From assembly GCF_021287045.1 (NCBI RefSeq), contig NZ_JAJTBG010000010.1:97223-161222 (forward strand): 64,000 nt of DNA. Direction: 5' to 3'. The notes under the pieces are model-generated. The model ran no database searches. It was not told the origin of the DNA and worked only from the letters and a program-made list of their open reading frames with translations. Origin of the DNA: Oryzomicrobium sp. (GTDB taxonomy: Bacteria > Pseudomonadota > Gammaproteobacteria > Burkholderiales > Rhodocyclaceae). Of this stretch, positions 39,325 to 48,896 are shown one piece after another; position 1 is the stretch's first letter, and every line of letters starts with the position of its first letter. The translations under genes were made by a program, and so were the position numbers.

Positions 39325-39516
39325 TCGAAAACTGCCCGTAACCGCCTGACCGGCGGGGAGGGTCGGGCCGCTACGCCGCCCCTACCCTCCTCTCCACCGC
39401 GCCAGCCGGCCGGCCGCCACGCAGGCAATTGCGGCGGGACGGCCGCACCTACCCCCAGCACCAGCCCGGAGCCGTGGGGAATCCATCGCCCACGGCTTCA
39501 GTAGGCGCCCTCTGCC
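39325..39516. other. Gap between convergent genes, no clear feature
   Basis: 192 nt of GC-rich sequence with several short inverted repeats. No confident terminator or ORF. Confidence 0.3.
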
Positions 39517-42500
39517 TCAGCGCAGGGACAGGGCCACCCGGGGCTGGCCGGCGTCGCTGCCCGCTTCCAGCTTGGGCGTGACCAGGAACAGCCGTTCCGA
39601 GGCAATGCCCTTTTCCACCAGGTAATCCTGCACGGCCTTGGCGCGGCGCTCGGCGAGCTTGCGCAACTCGGGCTCGCCAGCCGGGGTGTTGGCCAGCAGC
39701 AGGCGCTCCATTTCCGGCACCGGCAGGGTCTTGGTCAGGCCGATCAGGTTGCGCGGCTTGGGGAAGCTGGCGTCTTTGTAGACCTTTTCCAGCAGGGCCG
39801 GGTATTCGGCCGGGGACACGGCCACGTCGTCGGCGTCCGGGTCGGCGGAACTGCGCTTGCGCAGCTTGACCTTGCGTTCGAGCTGGGCGCGCCGGTAGTC
39901 GTCGGCCTCCTTGTCGCTCACGGCGATACCGGTGATTTCCACGTTGAGGCTCTTGCGGTCGTTCAGCACCTTGAGCAGGGTATCGAGCTTGCCGCGCAGG
40001 GCATCGTCCAGGCTGGAGCGGCCGGGGGCGAACGCCAGCTGCTCCAGGTCCTCGCCGCCGCCGAAGGCCTTGGCGAGCAGGCTGAAGGGCGCAGTGACCG
40101 CCTTGGTGATGAGGTTCTTGACGATCTGCCAGATCACCCCGCCCACCGAGAACTGGGGATCGTCCAAGGAGCCGGACACCGGCAGGCGCAGGTCGATCTC
40201 GCCCCGGTTGTTGGTCAGCAGCGAGATCGCCAGGCGTACCGGCAGCTTGATCGCATCCGGGCTTTCCACCCGCTCGCCCAGGGTGAACTGGTCGAGGAAG
40301 ATGTGGTTCTCGGCCTTGAGCTGGCGGTTTTCCACCAGGTAGGACACATCCACCAGCAGCTTGCCCTTCTCGATGGTGTAGCCCAGGTACTTGCCCGAGT
40401 AGGGGGTGAAGGTGGTCATCTCGATGCCCTTGGCCTCCATCTTCAGGTCCAGGAACGGGTCCTTGGCCAGGGGGTTCACCTTGCCGGAGATGACAATGGG
40501 GGTGCCGATGCCCAGCCGGCCGCGGATGTCGAAGTCGGCGCGCACCGCCGGGTCCGACGACAGGCTGCCGATGCGCCCGCCCAGATCCACCAGCCGGGCC
40601 GAGTAGTTGGGCTGGACGAACTGGTCGTTCACGAACACCCGTCCGCCTTGCAGGGTGACCTTGCCCACGCTGATCCGGGGGCCGTCCGCCGCCGGCGCGG
40701 CCCCGGCCTTCTTGGCGCCGTCCTCGGCAGGTTTGCCGGCGGCCTTGCCGCCTTCCTTGGCCGGTGTGGCCTGGCCGCTCCCCTGGCCACCGTCCTTGGC
40801 CGGGGCGATGGGCTTCATCAGCTGCTTGAGGTTCAGCTCGCCCTTGGGCGACACCTCGACCCGGGCGGCGAAATCCGACAGGGCCACTTCCCGCACCGCC
40901 ACGTCGGTGACCGGCAGCTTGACGTCGATACCGCCGAAGTAGAGGGACTTCCAGTTGAGGAATTCGTCGCCGCTGACCGCTTCCACCGCCGACAGGTCGC
41001 CCAGGGTCATGTCGCCGCCGATGCGGCCGGCCAGGGCCCCCCCCACCTTGCCCTTGGGCTCGGCCAGGGCCACCTTGAACGATCCGGTGAACTGGCCCTT
41101 GGCCAGGCGGAAACCGACCTTGTCGGCCAAGTAGGCCTGGACCGGCTGAAGGCCGATCTGGCGCGCCCGCACGGTCAGCGCCACGTCCAGGGGCGCCAGG
41201 GCGACGGTGCCTTCCGCCTCCAGGCGGCCCGGCGCCATGTCCGAATTGTCGCCGGCCCCGGCCTTACCCGCACCCGCCGGCTTGCCCTTGGCCGCCTTGC
41301 CGCCTTTTTTCGTCTTGCCTTGCTTGGCCGCCTTCTCCGCACCGGTGGCGGGAGCCGCGGCCTTGGCGCTGCCCTGGTCGGCTTGCGCCGCGGCATCGTC
41401 CGGCGCGGCCTTGGCCAGGGAGGCTCCCTTGCCCCGGGCCAGGCTGCGCCCCTTCTGCTTGCCCGGCGCCGCCGCGGCCACCTCGCCGGGGATCACCGCG
41501 GTGCCCACCTTGACCGTCATGGCCTTGCCCGGCGCCGTATCCACACCGGCCAGGGCCACGCTCAAGTCGTTGAGCTTGAGCTTGGCCGGCAGCGGCGCGC
41601 TGCGGTCTTCCACGTCCACAGCTGCGCCGTTGACCGCCACCTGGGCCACCTGGACGTGCCAGGCAGGGGGCGCTGCGCCGCCGGCTGCGGCCTTGGTCGT
41701 TGCCTTTGCCGCTTTGGCCGGCCCGGCATGGGCAGACGCCTTGCCGTGGGATTCGGCGGGGGTGCCGTCGGCGCCCGCATCCGCGACGAAAGGCAGGGGC
41801 GTCACCAGCCGGCCATCCTTTTCCCGCACCAGGGACACCTTGGTCCCGTCCAGGGCCACCTTGTCGATGGCGATGCCCTGCTTGGCCAGGTCGGCCTCGC
41901 CGCCGCTCACGGTGAGGGTGCCCAGTTGGGCCCAGTCGCCGGCCTGGAGCGCGGCGGACAGGTCGAAGCGCACCGGCTTGGCGAAGCCGGCGGCCACGTC
42001 CCGCAGGCTGACCTGGAGGTCGCTCACGGTCAGGCGCCGGGGCGGCCCCTGGAAGCTGTCGTCCACCACCACGGAAACGCCGCTCAACTCGATCTTGGCC
42101 ACCGACCACTTGAATTCGTCGTCTCCGGCCGCGGCAGGCTTGTCGGACTTGGCCGGCGCCACCGGGGCAGGCACCGCAGGGGCCGGGGCGGCCACCGTTT
42201 TGTCCGTCGCGGCGGCCTTGGGCTTGGCGGCCGGGGGACTCGCCAGGGCCAGCCAGTTGATCTTGCCCTGGCTGTCACGGCTGACGTGGAGCTCGGTCTT
42301 TTCCAGACGCACACCGGCGATGCGCGCCGAGCGTTCCAGGGGCTCCACCTTGTCCAGGGTCACCGCCAGGCGCTCGCCGGCCACCAGGGGGGCGCCGCCC
42401 TTCTGGCGCACGTCGAAGTCGCGCAGGGCCACCTCGCCCGACAGGGCCAGGCCGATCGGCTGGTCCTTTTCCAGGCGTAGGCGGGCGTTGACGTCAAGGT

Positions 42501-43341
42501 CGACGCGGGCCTTTTCCACCTTGAGCGGCAAGGCGGCGTAGTTCAACAGGGGCAACGGGTCCAGGCCCGTGAAGGCGAAGCGCACCGTGGCCTCGGGCAC
42601 GGCGGCAAAGGGCACGGCCTCGGCCTTGAGTTCGAAGGGGGCGCCGTCGAGCACGCCCTTGAGCACCGGCTGGGTGGCGTCCTCGCCCCGCCCCAGGTTG
42701 GCCAGGCGGGGCAGGAGCAGGTCCAGGTCGGCCAGGGTCGTGGTGGTGCCGGCCACCCGGTCGTCCAGGGTGATGCGGCCGCCGCGCAGGTGGAAATCCC
42801 GCAGTTCGAACTTGGGCGGCGGGGTCTTCTCCTGGTCGGGCGGCGAGCGCAGGGCGTCGATGATGTCGGAGATGTTGGTGCGATTTTCGGAGAAGCGCAC
42901 CAGATTGACCTCGGGGCGCTCCAGGTCGAAGTCGGCAATGACCGGCTTGAAACGCACGAAGGTGGAGGCCGACAGGTCCACCATCAGGCGGTCGAAGGCC
43001 AGGATCGGCTTGTCGCCCTGGTCAGGTAGGGAGTCGATGCGAAAGCCTTCCACATCCACCCGGAGGGTGAAGGGGTTGATCGCCAGCCGGGCGATGCTCA
43101 CCGGCCGGAGCAGCTTTTCCGACAGCAGGTGGGCCACCGTGTCCTTGAACAGGGGGCCCGAGGCAAAGCCCACCGCCAGCCACACCAGCCAGGCGATCCC
43201 CACGATCCAGGCACCGCGCCGCACGCCCCGGCGCCTGGCCAGGTCGGCAGCCCGGGCCTTGAGGGAGGCCCAGGAAAGGTCGGGTGCGCGGTCCTGCGGA
43301 TTCGGGGGCGTCGGCGGGGAAGGCGGCATCTGTTGCGGCAT
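39517..43341 (-). CDS. AsmA-like DUF748 protein, very large
   Basis: 1274 residues. A short cytoplasmic lead is followed by one membrane helix (AWIVGIAWLVWLAVGF, about 44-60) and a long periplasmic part. DUF748 is visible from FTLRVDVEGFRI and repeated beta-rich segments. Residues about 620-705 form a Lys/Ala/Gly-rich low-complexity linker. The C-terminus (from about 1105: FAPGRSSLDDALRGKLDTLLKVLNDR) resembles an OmpA-like peptidoglycan-associated domain. DUF748/AsmA-like proteins are thought to bridge the periplasm and move lipids. It is single, with no obvious operon partner. Confidence 0.88.
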   Translation of the reverse strand: MPQQMPPSPPTPPNPQDRAPDLSWASLKARAADLARRRGVRRGAWIVGIAWLVWLAVGFASGPLFKDTVAHLLSEKLLRPVSIARLAINPFTLRVDVEGFRIDSLPDQGDKPILAFDRLMVDLSASTFVRFKPVIADFDLERPEVNLVRFSENRTNISDIIDALRSPPDQEKTPPPKFELRDFHLRGGRITLDDRVAGTTTTLADLDLLLPRLANLGRGEDATQPVLKGVLDGAPFELKAEAVPFAAVPEATVRFAFTGLDPLPLLNYAALPLKVEKARVDLDVNARLRLEKDQPIGLALSGEVALRDFDVRQKGGAPLVAGERLAVTLDKVEPLERSARIAGVRLEKTELHVSRDSQGKINWLALASPPAAKPKAAATDKTVAAPAPAVPAPVAPAKSDKPAAAGDDEFKWSVAKIELSGVSVVVDDSFQGPPRRLTVSDLQVSLRDVAAGFAKPVRFDLSAALQAGDWAQLGTLTVSGGEADLAKQGIAIDKVALDGTKVSLVREKDGRLVTPLPFVADAGADGTPAESHGKASAHAGPAKAAKATTKAAAGGAAPPAWHVQVAQVAVNGAAVDVEDRSAPLPAKLKLNDLSVALAGVDTAPGKAMTVKVGTAVIPGEVAAAAPGKQKGRSLARGKGASLAKAAPDDAAAQADQGSAKAAAPATGAEKAAKQGKTKKGGKAAKGKPAGAGKAGAGDNSDMAPGRLEAEGTVALAPLDVALTVRARQIGLQPVQAYLADKVGFRLAKGQFTGSFKVALAEPKGKVGGALAGRIGGDMTLGDLSAVEAVSGDEFLNWKSLYFGGIDVKLPVTDVAVREVALSDFAARVEVSPKGELNLKQLMKPIAPAKDGGQGSGQATPAKEGGKAAGKPAEDGAKKAGAAPAADGPRISVGKVTLQGGRVFVNDQFVQPNYSARLVDLGGRIGSLSSDPAVRADFDIRGRLGIGTPIVISGKVNPLAKDPFLDLKMEAKGIEMTTFTPYSGKYLGYTIEKGKLLVDVSYLVENRQLKAENHIFLDQFTLGERVESPDAIKLPVRLAISLLTNNRGEIDLRLPVSGSLDDPQFSVGGVIWQIVKNLITKAVTAPFSLLAKAFGGGEDLEQLAFAPGRSSLDDALRGKLDTLLKVLNDRKSLNVEITGIAVSDKEADDYRRAQLERKVKLRKRSSADPDADDVAVSPAEYPALLEKVYKDASFPKPRNLIGLTKTLPVPEMERLLLANTPAGEPELRKLAERRAKAVQDYLVEKGIASERLFLVTPKLEAGSDAGQPRVALSLR

Positions 43342-43571
43342 GGCGTGGGCGGCGAAAAACGGGGTAAAGGTATGACAGTGTACGCGGCGGGAGTTGCACC
43401 GTCACGACGGGCGGCGATCCGGCGCGCCGGTCTGGGCCAAATCCGCCGCGTCGGGCGAGAACCCGGCCTTTCGGTTACAATTGCGTCATAAGCAGCGCAA
43501 CGCCAGAAAATACCAACAACACTTGTCTGCGGGAGGCTGGACGCGTCCTTGGAAAGACGCCTTCTTCACCC

Positions 43572-44531
43572 ATGAAAGTTCTCGTCGTCGAAGACACCCG
43601 CACCGCCCGCGTGGTGGTGTGCAGCCAGCTCGAACGCATGGGCATGCAGCCCCTGCCCGCCGGCGACGGCCTGGAAGCGGTGGCAATGTTCCAGCAGGAA
43701 CGTCCCGACCTGGTGCTCCTCGATCTCATCCTGCCCGGCATTGACGGTTTCGAAGTGGCCCGCCGCCTGCGCCAGCTCGAAGGCCCCGGGGAATGGACCC
43801 CGATCATCTTCCTCACCGCCAGCTACAGCGACGACCACCTGGAAAAGGGCATCGCCGCCGGGGGCGACGACTTTCTCGGCAAGCCCGTCACCGAAGTGGT
43901 ATTGCGCGCCAAGCTGCGCGCCATGCAGCGCATCGTCCAGATGCGCCGCTCCCTGGTGGTGCTGACCCGCAAGCTCGACGCCGCCAACCAGGAACTGGAG
44001 CGTCTCTCCAGCATCGACGGCCTGACCGGCGTGGCCAACCGCCGCCGCTTCGACACGGCCCTGGAGGCCGAATGGCGGCGCGCCCAGCGCTACCACCGGG
44101 TGCTCGCCCTGGTCATCTGCGACGTGGATTTCTTCAAGAAGTACAACGATGCTCTGGGCCATCAGGCCGGCGACGACTGCCTGCGCCAGGTGGCCGCCAC
44201 CATGGGCCGCGCCATGGAGCGGGCCGGGGACCTGCTGGCCCGCTACGGCGGCGAGGAATTCGCCATGATCCTGCCCGAAACCACCCTGGGCGGCGCCGCC
44301 TTCGTGGCCGAGCGGATGCGCTACAGCGTCGAGCAGTTGAAGCTAACCCATCCGGATTCGCCCGTGGGCCACGTCACCCTGTCCTGCGGCGTGGCAGCCT
44401 GCGTACCGGGGCCCGAGAGCACGCCGGCGGACCTGATCGCCGCCGCCGACCGGGCCCTTTACGACGCCAAGGCCACCGGCCGCAACCGGGTCGCCCGGAT
44501 CGAGGGCCTGCTGCTCGAACCGACCCCCTAG
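43572..44531 (+). CDS. Response regulator diguanylate cyclase (REC-GGDEF)
   Basis: 319 residues. REC domain 1-120 with phospho-acceptor Asp51 (LVLLDLILPG) and Lys104; linker helix 120-145; GGDEF domain with GGEEF at 226-230 and the RxxD inhibitory I-site at 217-220 (RAGD). It should make c-di-GMP when phosphorylated and be product-inhibited (PleD/WspR-like). Its kinase is not adjacent. Two single-domain response regulators follow in the same direction, forming a signalling cluster. Confidence 0.93.
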   Translation: MKVLVVEDTRTARVVVCSQLERMGMQPLPAGDGLEAVAMFQQERPDLVLLDLILPGIDGFEVARRLRQLEGPGEWTPIIFLTASYSDDHLEKGIAAGGDDFLGKPVTEVVLRAKLRAMQRIVQMRRSLVVLTRKLDAANQELERLSSIDGLTGVANRRRFDTALEAEWRRAQRYHRVLALVICDVDFFKKYNDALGHQAGDDCLRQVAATMGRAMERAGDLLARYGGEEFAMILPETTLGGAAFVAERMRYSVEQLKLTHPDSPVGHVTLSCGVAACVPGPESTPADLIAAADRALYDAKATGRNRVARIEGLLLEPTP

Positions 44532-44587
44532 CCCCGCCACGCTGCCCATAAATACCGACTCGCCCCGATTCAGCCGTCCGCCCCGCC

Positions 44588-45007
44588 ATGACCGCCGCCG
44601 AAGCCCCCCCCACTCCCCCCTCAGAGTTGCCCACCGTCTTGATCGTGGACGACAACGAGATCATGCGCTCGCTGCTCAGGGCCATCCTGCGCAGCGAACC
44701 CTACGAGGTGGTGGGCGAGGCCCGGGACGGCGCCTCGGCCCTGGAGGCGGTGGAACGCCTGACTCCCGACATCATGCTGCTCGACGTGGTGATGCCCGAG
44801 ATCGACGGCATCGAGGTGCTACGCACCACCCGCCGCGACTATCCGGACACGGCGGTGATCATGGTCACCGGCAACGCCAGCGCCGAGAACGTCCAGGAAG
44901 CTCTCAAAGCCGGCGCCGCCGGCTTCGTGGTCAAGCCGTTCAACGCCGCCAAGGTAGTGGATGCCCTAACCCGGGTGCGCCGCACCCTGCCCCGCTTCGC
45001 CCGCTGA
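44588..45007 (+). CDS. Single-domain response regulator 1
   Basis: 139 residues, a receiver domain only: acidic pair DDN (21-23), phospho-acceptor Asp66 in MLLDVVMPE, Thr94, and Lys116 in VVKPF. Output probably goes through protein-protein contacts, as for CheY-type regulators. About 50% identical by eye to the next gene, so they are tandem duplicates. Confidence 0.88.
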   Translation: MTAAEAPPTPPSELPTVLIVDDNEIMRSLLRAILRSEPYEVVGEARDGASALEAVERLTPDIMLLDVVMPEIDGIEVLRTTRRDYPDTAVIMVTGNASAENVQEALKAGAAGFVVKPFNAAKVVDALTRVRRTLPRFAR

Positions 45008-45197
45008 CCTTCTGTCCCCGCGGGCTTTCACGCTCCCGATGCATAAGTAAATCCGTCTTCGGCCCCGTGCTGTCCGGGGAACTTTGCCTTCTTGGCGCGC
45101 TCTTTCCAAGAGTTCAAGACCCTGATTGCGATGCGGGTATCCGTAACGCCTGCCTTTTCCCAGGGCCCGCCCCTCTGCGCCAGACGAACGGAGAACC

Positions 45198-45614
45198 ATG
45201 AAGAAATCACGCTATGGCACCGTCCGGGGAAAAGTACTTATCGTCGACGACAACGACGTGACCCGCGAACTGCTCCGGACCATCGTGCGCACAGAGCAAT
45301 ACGACATCGTCGGAGAGGCTCTGAACGGCGCCGCCGCCCTCGAAGCAATGAAGCGGCTTGCGCCCACCATCGTACTGCTCGACCTGGTAATGCCCGAGAT
45401 GGATGGCTTTGAGGTGCTGCGGGAAATACGCGCCAGCTACCCCGCCACAGCAGTGATCGTGGTCACCGCCCACACCAGCGCAGAAAACATCCGCGCCGTT
45501 CTCGACGCGGGTGCGGCAGGCGTCGTGGTCAAGCCTTTCAAGCCGGCCCAGGTGGTGGAAAGCCTGGCGCGGCTCGTGTCCTCTCCCCCGATCCAGGTAC
45601 AACCGCAATCCTGA
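45198..45614 (+). CDS. Single-domain response regulator 2
   Basis: 138 residues, receiver only: DDND, Asp62 in LLDLVMPE, Thr90, Lys112 in VVKPF. It is a paralogue of the preceding regulator (shared TxAVIxVTxxxSAENxxxxLxAGAAGxVVKPF). It is separated by a 190-nt gap with no clear promoter. Slightly less GC-rich than its neighbour. Its stop lies 11 nt from the convergent gloB stop. Confidence 0.88.
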   Translation: MKKSRYGTVRGKVLIVDDNDVTRELLRTIVRTEQYDIVGEALNGAAALEAMKRLAPTIVLLDLVMPEMDGFEVLREIRASYPATAVIVVTAHTSAENIRAVLDAGAAGVVVKPFKPAQVVESLARLVSSPPIQVQPQS

Positions 45615-45624
45615 GCGTGCGGTG

Positions 45625-46500
45625 CTACCAGCGGTTGCGCCACTCCCGCAGGGCGGCGAACACGGCCACCGGATCGCCATCGGGGGCCATGTCGGCCACA
45701 GCGGCGGCCAGCGCCGGTTCGGCACAGCGCAAGAACGGATTGGTGGCCCGCTCCAAGGCAAGCGGCATCGGCACCGTGGCCTCGCCGCGGGCGCGCAACC
45801 GGCGGATTTCCTCACCGCGCTGGGCCAGGACGGCGTTGTCCGGGTCCACGGCTTCGGCAAAGGGCAGGTTGAGCAGGGTGTATTCGTGGGCGCAGAACAC
45901 CAGAGTATTCTCCGGCAGGGCGGCCAGGCTGACCAGGGATGCATGCATCTGCCCGGGCGAGCCCTCGAACAGGCGCCCGCAGCCCAGGCCGAACAGGGTG
46001 TCGCCGCAGAACAGCAGGCCCGGTGCTGCGCCCTGTCCGGGCTCCAGGTAGTAGGCCAGGTGTCCCCGGGTATGTCCCGGCACCGCCAGAACCCGCAGCG
46101 GCACTGGCAGGCCCGGCACATCCAGGGTCTCGTCACCGGCCAACGGCCGGGTGACCCCTGTGATAGACTCCAGCGCAGGCCCGAACACCGGGATTCCCGG
46201 AAAACGTTCGAGCAGGCGCGCCACCCCGCCCACGTGGTCGGCATGGTGGTGGGTGAGCAGGATGGCCGCAAGGCTCAGGCCCCGGGCATCCAGCAGCCGC
46301 TCCAGCAGTTCCGCCTCGCCCGGGTCCACCGCCACGGTCCGGCTGCCGCCGGCCTGGCCGATCAGCCAGATGTAGTTGTCGCGAAAGGCCGGGATGCGGC
46401 CCAGGGCGAACCCGTCCTGGGTCCAGGTGGCCAAGGGGGTGCCGGGTAAATCGGGCAACCCTGGTAAATCCCGCCGGCGAGGAGCTGCGGCTGTGGTCAT
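45625..46500 (-). CDS. gloB: Hydroxyacylglutathione hydrolase (glyoxalase II)
   Basis: 291 residues. Metallo-beta-lactamase motif THHHADHVGG (binuclear metal site), with HTRGH and FCGDTLFGLGCGR providing further ligands, and the C-terminal HAGH domain with FCAHEYTLLNL and EWRNRW. It hydrolyses S-lactoylglutathione to lactate. The start at ATG 46500 is chosen because GGAGG lies 9 nt upstream; the ATG at 46515 lacks one. Divergent from the methyltransferase gene. Confidence 0.94.
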   Translation of the reverse strand: MTTAAAPRRRDLPGLPDLPGTPLATWTQDGFALGRIPAFRDNYIWLIGQAGGSRTVAVDPGEAELLERLLDARGLSLAAILLTHHHADHVGGVARLLERFPGIPVFGPALESITGVTRPLAGDETLDVPGLPVPLRVLAVPGHTRGHLAYYLEPGQGAAPGLLFCGDTLFGLGCGRLFEGSPGQMHASLVSLAALPENTLVFCAHEYTLLNLPFAEAVDPDNAVLAQRGEEIRRLRARGEATVPMPLALERATNPFLRCAEPALAAAVADMAPDGDPVAVFAALREWRNRW

Positions 46501-46576
46501 GGTGTCGTCCTCCATGCCGCGATTTCCCCATCCCGCGCCCCTTCTGTCAAATCCATCCACAGCACCAGACAACAGC

Positions 46577-47314
46577 ATGTCGATCCCGGGTCTTCAGGAC
46601 TGGCTTTCCACTCCCCAGGGGCAGTACGTCCTGGGCTGGGAACAGGCCAAGGTGGAGCAGGCGGTGGGGGACATTTTCGGTTTCCACGCCGTCCAGTTGG
46701 GGCTGCCGGAATGCGATTTCCTCGCCGCCAGCCGCATTCCCCTGCGCTTGTGCGCCGGCGATGCAGGCCCCATCGCCGTGGCCTGCGACTTCCGTGAATT
46801 GCCTTTCGCCACCGGCAGCGTCGATCTGGTGGTCCTTCCCCACGTGCTGGAATTCGCCGAAGACCCGCACCAGGTGCTGCGGGAGGTGGAACGCATCCTG
46901 ATCCCCGAGGGGCAGGTGGTGGTGATCGGCTTCAATCCCCTGTCCCTGTGGGGCCTGCGCCGCGGCCTGGCCCGGCGGCGCAACTGCTTCCCTTGGAATG
47001 GCCGCTACCTGTCGGTGCAGCGCCTCAAGGACTGGCTGCAACTGCTCGGGTTCGAAGTGAACCGGGGCAGCTTCGGCTGTTATGCCCCGCCGCTCCGCCA
47101 GGAACGCGCCTTTTCCCGCTTCCGCTTCATGGAGCTGGCCGGCGACCGCTGGTGGGGGTTTGCCGGCGGGGTCTACATGGTGCGCGCCGTGAAGCGGGTA
47201 GCCGGTATGCGCCTGATACAGCCGGCCTGGCACAACAGCCGCCGGCGGGCCAAATCCCTGGCCCCCATCGCCCAGAAAAACCGTCGTTTATTGACCCACC
47301 GTAATGAGCACTGA
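46577..47314 (+). CDS. Class I SAM-dependent methyltransferase
   Basis: 245 residues. The N-terminus [22 protein letters not shown] is typical of the small methyltransferase found next to gloB and rnhA in betaproteobacteria. The middle has the methyltransferase_11 region [34 protein letters not shown]. The glycine-rich SAM motif I is weak or absent (LCAGDAG region), so substrate and even activity are uncertain. It overlaps rnhA by 11 nt, so they are coupled. Confidence 0.85.
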   Translation: MSIPGLQDWLSTPQGQYVLGWEQAKVEQAVGDIFGFHAVQLGLPECDFLAASRIPLRLCAGDAGPIAVACDFRELPFATGSVDLVVLPHVLEFAEDPHQVLREVERILIPEGQVVVIGFNPLSLWGLRRGLARRRNCFPWNGRYLSVQRLKDWLQLLGFEVNRGSFGCYAPPLRQERAFSRFRFMELAGDRWWGFAGGVYMVRAVKRVAGMRLIQPAWHNSRRRAKSLAPIAQKNRRLLTHRNEH

Positions 47315-47765
47315 AACCATCGTCGAGATTTACGCCGACGGCGCCTGCCGCGGCAACCCGGGCCCCGGAGGCTGGGGCGCCTGGCTGATTTCCGGCAGCC
47401 ACCAGAAGGAACTCTGGGGCGGCGAACCGGAAACCACCAACAACCGCATGGAGCTGACCGCTGTCATCGAGGCCCTCACCGCCCTGAAGCGGCCGGTGGC
47501 CGTCCGGGTGCACACCGACTCAAAATACGTCCAGCAGGGCATTTCCAGCTGGATTCACGGCTGGAAGCGCAACGGCTGGAAAACTGCCGACAAGAAGCCG
47601 GTGAAGAACGCCGACCTGTGGCAGCGCCTCGACCAACTGGCCGCCCAGCATCAGGTGGAATGGCTGTGGGTGAAAGGCCACGCCGGCAACGTCGGCAACG
47701 AAAAGGCCGACGCCTTGGCCAACCGGGGCATCGACGAACTGCACGCCGCCGCGCGGAAGAACTAA
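47304..47765 (+). CDS. rnhA: Ribonuclease HI
   Basis: 153 residues. All four acidic active-site residues can be placed: [41 protein letters not shown] and [15 protein letters not shown] (with the catalytic His nearby). It cleaves RNA in RNA-DNA hybrids. It overlaps the methyltransferase gene and is followed 3 nt later by dnaQ, the common rnhA-dnaQ order. Confidence 0.97.
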   Translation: MSTETIVEIYADGACRGNPGPGGWGAWLISGSHQKELWGGEPETTNNRMELTAVIEALTALKRPVAVRVHTDSKYVQQGISSWIHGWKRNGWKTADKKPVKNADLWQRLDQLAAQHQVEWLWVKGHAGNVGNEKADALANRGIDELHAAARKN

Positions 47766-47768
47766 GCC

Positions 47769-48494
47769 ATGCGCCAGATCATTCTCGATACCGAAACTAC
47801 CGGCCTGGAAGTCCGCCAGGGCCACCGTCTGATCGAAGTCGCCGGGGTGGAGATGGTCAACCGCCGCCTCACCGGCCGCCATCTGCACCGCTACGTCCAC
47901 CCGGAGCGCGACATCGATGCCGGCGCCATGGCGGTCCACGGCATCACCTTGGACTTTCTCGCCGACAAGCCGAAATTCCGCGAGATCGCCCATGAACTGG
48001 CGGATTTTCTCGCCGGCGCCGAGTTGATCATCCACAACGCGCCCTTCGACGTAGGCTTCCTCAACAACGAGTTCGCCCTGGTCGGGCTGCCCCCGGTGAC
48101 CCAGGTCGCCGGCGGCATCCTCGACACCCTGCGCATGGCCAAGAGCCTCCACCCGGGCAAGCGCAACAATCTGGACGCTCTGTGCGAACGCTACGGCGTC
48201 GACAACTCCAACCGCACTCTGCACGGCGCCTTGCTCGACGCGGAAATCCTGGCCGACGTCTACCTGGCCATGACCCGGGGCCAGGAAAGCCTGGTGATGG
48301 AGCTGGATGCCCCCCCCCAGGAAGAAAAGACCGACGTAGTCGAAATCCGCCGCGGCCCCCGCCCCCCCCTGAAGGTAATCAAAGCCGCCGACAGCGAAAT
48401 CGAGGCCCACACCGCGACGCTCGCCGCCATCGACAAGGAAAGCAAGGGCAAGTGCCTGTGGCTGCCCAAGGCTCCGGCCGAAGAAGGGGCCTGA
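47769..48494 (+). CDS. dnaQ: DNA polymerase III epsilon subunit (proofreading exonuclease)
   Basis: 241 residues. DEDD exonuclease motifs: IILDTETTGLE (ExoI), IIHNAPFDVGFLNNE (ExoII), and HGALLDAEILADVYLAM (ExoIII, His-Asp). It proofreads during replication by 3'-5' excision. The C-terminal 60 residues, which bind the polymerase subunit, are Pro/Glu/Lys-rich and variable. Co-directional and nearly contiguous with rnhA. Confidence 0.96.
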   Translation: MRQIILDTETTGLEVRQGHRLIEVAGVEMVNRRLTGRHLHRYVHPERDIDAGAMAVHGITLDFLADKPKFREIAHELADFLAGAELIIHNAPFDVGFLNNEFALVGLPPVTQVAGGILDTLRMAKSLHPGKRNNLDALCERYGVDNSNRTLHGALLDAEILADVYLAMTRGQESLVMELDAPPQEEKTDVVEIRRGPRPPLKVIKAADSEIEAHTATLAAIDKESKGKCLWLPKAPAEEGA

Positions 48495-48511
48495 ACGGGC
48501 CGCCGCCAAGC

Positions 48512-48547
48512 AAAAACGCCGGGCTGCGCAATGCAGCCCGGCGTTTT
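48512..48547 (+). terminator. Terminator of the rnhA-dnaQ unit
   Basis: Perfect stem AAAAACGCCGGGCTGC / GCAGCCCGGCGTTTTT, 18 nt after the dnaQ stop. Confidence 0.92.
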
Positions 48548-48646
48548 TGCTGATGGAGCCCCGACTTCGCAATAAACCGGTTGCGGCGTAGAGCGATCGT
48601 CCCGGCGCAGCCCGGTGTAATTCTTGAACAATGGGCTGGAAAAGCG

Positions 48647-48672
48647 AAAAGCCCGGTAAAAACCGGGCTTTT
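48647..48672 (-). terminator. Terminator of tRNA-Val
   Basis: Stem AAAAGCCCGGT / ACCGGGCTTTT closing on a short A-rich loop, 11 nt below the tRNA-Val 3' end, with T-runs suited to the minus strand. Confidence 0.75.
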
Positions 48673-48682
48673 CAGAATTTTC

Positions 48683-48759
48683 TGGTGGGTGGTACAGGGC
48701 TCGAACCTGTGACCTTTGCCGTGTGAAGGCAACGCTCATACCAACTGAGCTAACCACCC
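48683..48759 (-). tRNA. tRNA-Val (anticodon CAC)
   Basis: 77 nt including encoded CCA. Acceptor GGGTGGT pairs with ACCACCC; anticodon stem TTGCC/GGCAA around loop TTCACAC; T-arm ACAGG-TTCGAGC-CCTGT. The anticodon CAC reads GUG. Followed on the minus strand by a terminator. Confidence 0.95.
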
Positions 48760-48896
48760 AACCGTTCCACGTCGGCGCTGCGTTGTTGCTTGCTGCGTCG
48801 TTGTGAGGCGCGCATTTGACCACAAGGTTCTGTGGCGGTCAAACACTTTCTGCATCCAGTACAATGTTGGGCTTTTCCCCCACTTCTCCGAATTCC

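Noticed and set aside
40303-42480. Plus-strand frame opposite DUF748
   Set aside because: Shadow of a real gene; Gly/His-rich, no domain.
45008-45197. Possible c-di-GMP riboswitch between the two response regulators
   Set aside because: Looked for GEMM-I core sequence and found none; structure not convincing.
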